DNA from: Verrucomicrobiales bacterium | GTDB lineage: Bacteria; Verrucomicrobiota; Verrucomicrobiia; Limisphaerales; UBA1100 | Direction: 5' to 3' | DNA: 14,791 nucleotides | Assembly: GCA_011523245.1 (NCBI GenBank) | Contig: WTHG01000458.1 | Location: 1-14,791 of the forward strand | In this document: in pieces, positions 13,924 to 14,791 of the stretch | Position numbering within the stretch: the stretch's first letter is position 1 | Layout: the number at the start of each line of letters is the position of its first letter | Made by a program: the position numbers and the translations under genes | The notes under the pieces: generated by a model | Told to the model about the DNA's origin: nothing | Databases searched by the model: none | Seen by the model: only the letters and a program-made list of their open reading frames with translations

Positions 13924-14784
13924 ATGAACAACTCCGAATCATCCAACAAAGCTTTGGCCGAACAGTACGTTAGTGAAACTGTACTGCGTTTGCAGAAATC
14001 ATTTAAATTAACCGCTATTGCGGCGGCTGCTATCCTCGTCGTCGAAATCACCTATTTCTCATTTTTAAATAATAAAATTGAGGAAGGTTTAACGGCAATC
14101 CCCGAGATCGTGGAGGCGTATCAAGGGGATTTCGATAAGGTTAACGAATTGGCCAAAAAATTGCCTGAAGTGGGCACCTACTCAAATGAACTCTCCAAAA
14201 TAAGAGCGACACTGGCCATCATCAATGGATCCGAAAATGAAACCAATACAGCTTCGCGCATTGCCAGTAAAATTGTTCAGGAACTGAACACCCAAGAATT
14301 GCTGATTACAGAATATTCTTCTGAATTGATGGCCGATAGCCTTGGCAATTTGCCTGAATGGATTCATGTTCAAATTCCGAAGCATAGCGAAGAATTGCAA
14401 GAGAAGGTCGATCTCTGGATTAAGCAGTTTTGCATTGCCACAAGTGAAGAGCTTGGTTCTACCTTTGATGCTTTCATCGAAAGCCATGAAGACCAAATTC
14501 AAGAATTCAGTGAGGCCACTGATGACAATACAGCTCTGGAAAAACTGGATGAAGAATTGACAGAAGAAATCGCCGTTTTCATGAGCACAACGCCCATTGA
14601 AAACTATGGATCCCTTCAGGAGCAATCGGACCGATTCTTGGCTCGTCTACAAGCCGCCAACGCACTGTTGAAGCCGTTGGCCAACGAAAAGACCAAAGAT
14701 TTAAGTCCCAATGAAAGAGAGTTGCGCCGAGCGATCGGAATTTTTATGAACAAAGTGAATGCGATCAATTTGAAAAAGGACTAA
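13924..14784 (+). CDS. Second uncharacterised single-pass membrane protein with a helical domain
   Basis: This 286-residue protein is not recognised. A Ser/Asn-rich N-terminus and an amphipathic helix (residues 8-27) lead to one membrane helix at about 28-48 (LTAIAAAAILVVEITYFSF). A helical, acidic domain follows to the end, with heptad-like stretches near 50-80 and 155-225. YSSELMADSLGNLPEWI at 131-147 resembles ASNELHTLTNSIPDQI of the upstream neighbour. The C-terminal 40 residues are basic and helical (LSPNERELRRAIGIFMNKV). It contains one cysteine (170) and no known active-site motif. Only a weak GGA lies about ten bases before ATG 13924. With 22 bases between them, the two genes are surely co-transcribed. 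The sequence is AT-rich relative to the Bat genes (for example 24 G/C in 60 bases at 14281-14340), hinting at transfer or fast evolution. Confidence 0.8.
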   Translation: MNNSESSNKALAEQYVSETVLRLQKSFKLTAIAAAAILVVEITYFSFLNNKIEEGLTAIPEIVEAYQGDFDKVNELAKKLPEVGTYSNELSKIRATLAIINGSENETNTASRIASKIVQELNTQELLITEYSSELMADSLGNLPEWIHVQIPKHSEELQEKVDLWIKQFCIATSEELGSTFDAFIESHEDQIQEFSEATDDNTALEKLDEELTEEIAVFMSTTPIENYGSLQEQSDRFLARLQAANALLKPLANEKTKDLSPNERELRRAIGIFMNKVNAINLKKD

Positions 14785-14791
14785 CCTCCCC

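Overview
The window reads as a piece of a PVC-superphylum chromosome, most likely Verrucomicrobiota (possibly Planctomycetota). This is inferred from gene content: a DUF6807 ('PmoA-like') gene beside a Tat-exported Gfo/Idh/MocA oxidoreductase, a DUF5069 gene, a complete Bat (aerotolerance-type) cluster, few Shine-Dalgarno sequences and moderately high GC. No RNA gene, insertion sequence, CRISPR array or phage gene was found, and no gap between genes exceeds about 140 bases.

Bases 1-1142 hold the 3' part of ribF (FAD synthetase/riboflavin kinase, cut by the window edge) and a small Spx/ArsC-like thioredoxin-fold protein. Bases 1173-9798 are one tightly packed plus-strand operon: MoxR AAA+ ATPase, DUF58 protein, DUF4381-type membrane protein, BatA, a 922-residue composite protein, BatD and BatE. 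From DUF58 onward every junction overlaps by 1 or 4 bases, which suggests translational coupling and a stoichiometric envelope complex. A MoxR chaperone probably acts on MIDAS-containing von Willebrand (VWA) proteins at the inner membrane.

The standout is the composite gene at 4593-7361. It joins a BatB-type VWA domain carrying a four-cysteine zinc-ribbon-like insert, a BatC-type TPR segment, and a TgpA-like periplasmic region with a transglutaminase domain and a low-complexity Asn/Gly/Gln/Glu-rich tail. TgpA-type transglutaminases normally sit as separate genes in the related MoxR-DUF58-TgpA clusters, so this gene seems to merge the two locus types into one polypeptide.

Bases 9848-12289 hold the DUF6807 and Gfo/Idh/MocA pair, probably for carbohydrate or glycoside catabolism in the envelope. 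They have a candidate promoter of their own and end in a strong intrinsic terminator. A second terminator facing the other way serves the convergent DUF5069 gene (12401-12832, minus). The divergent region 12833-12971 carries two promoter-like -35/-10 pairs and a small dyad. It leads into two unrecognised, more AT-rich genes (12972-14784) for single-pass membrane proteins with long helical domains. They share layout and a short motif and may be a diverged pair with an unknown joint role.
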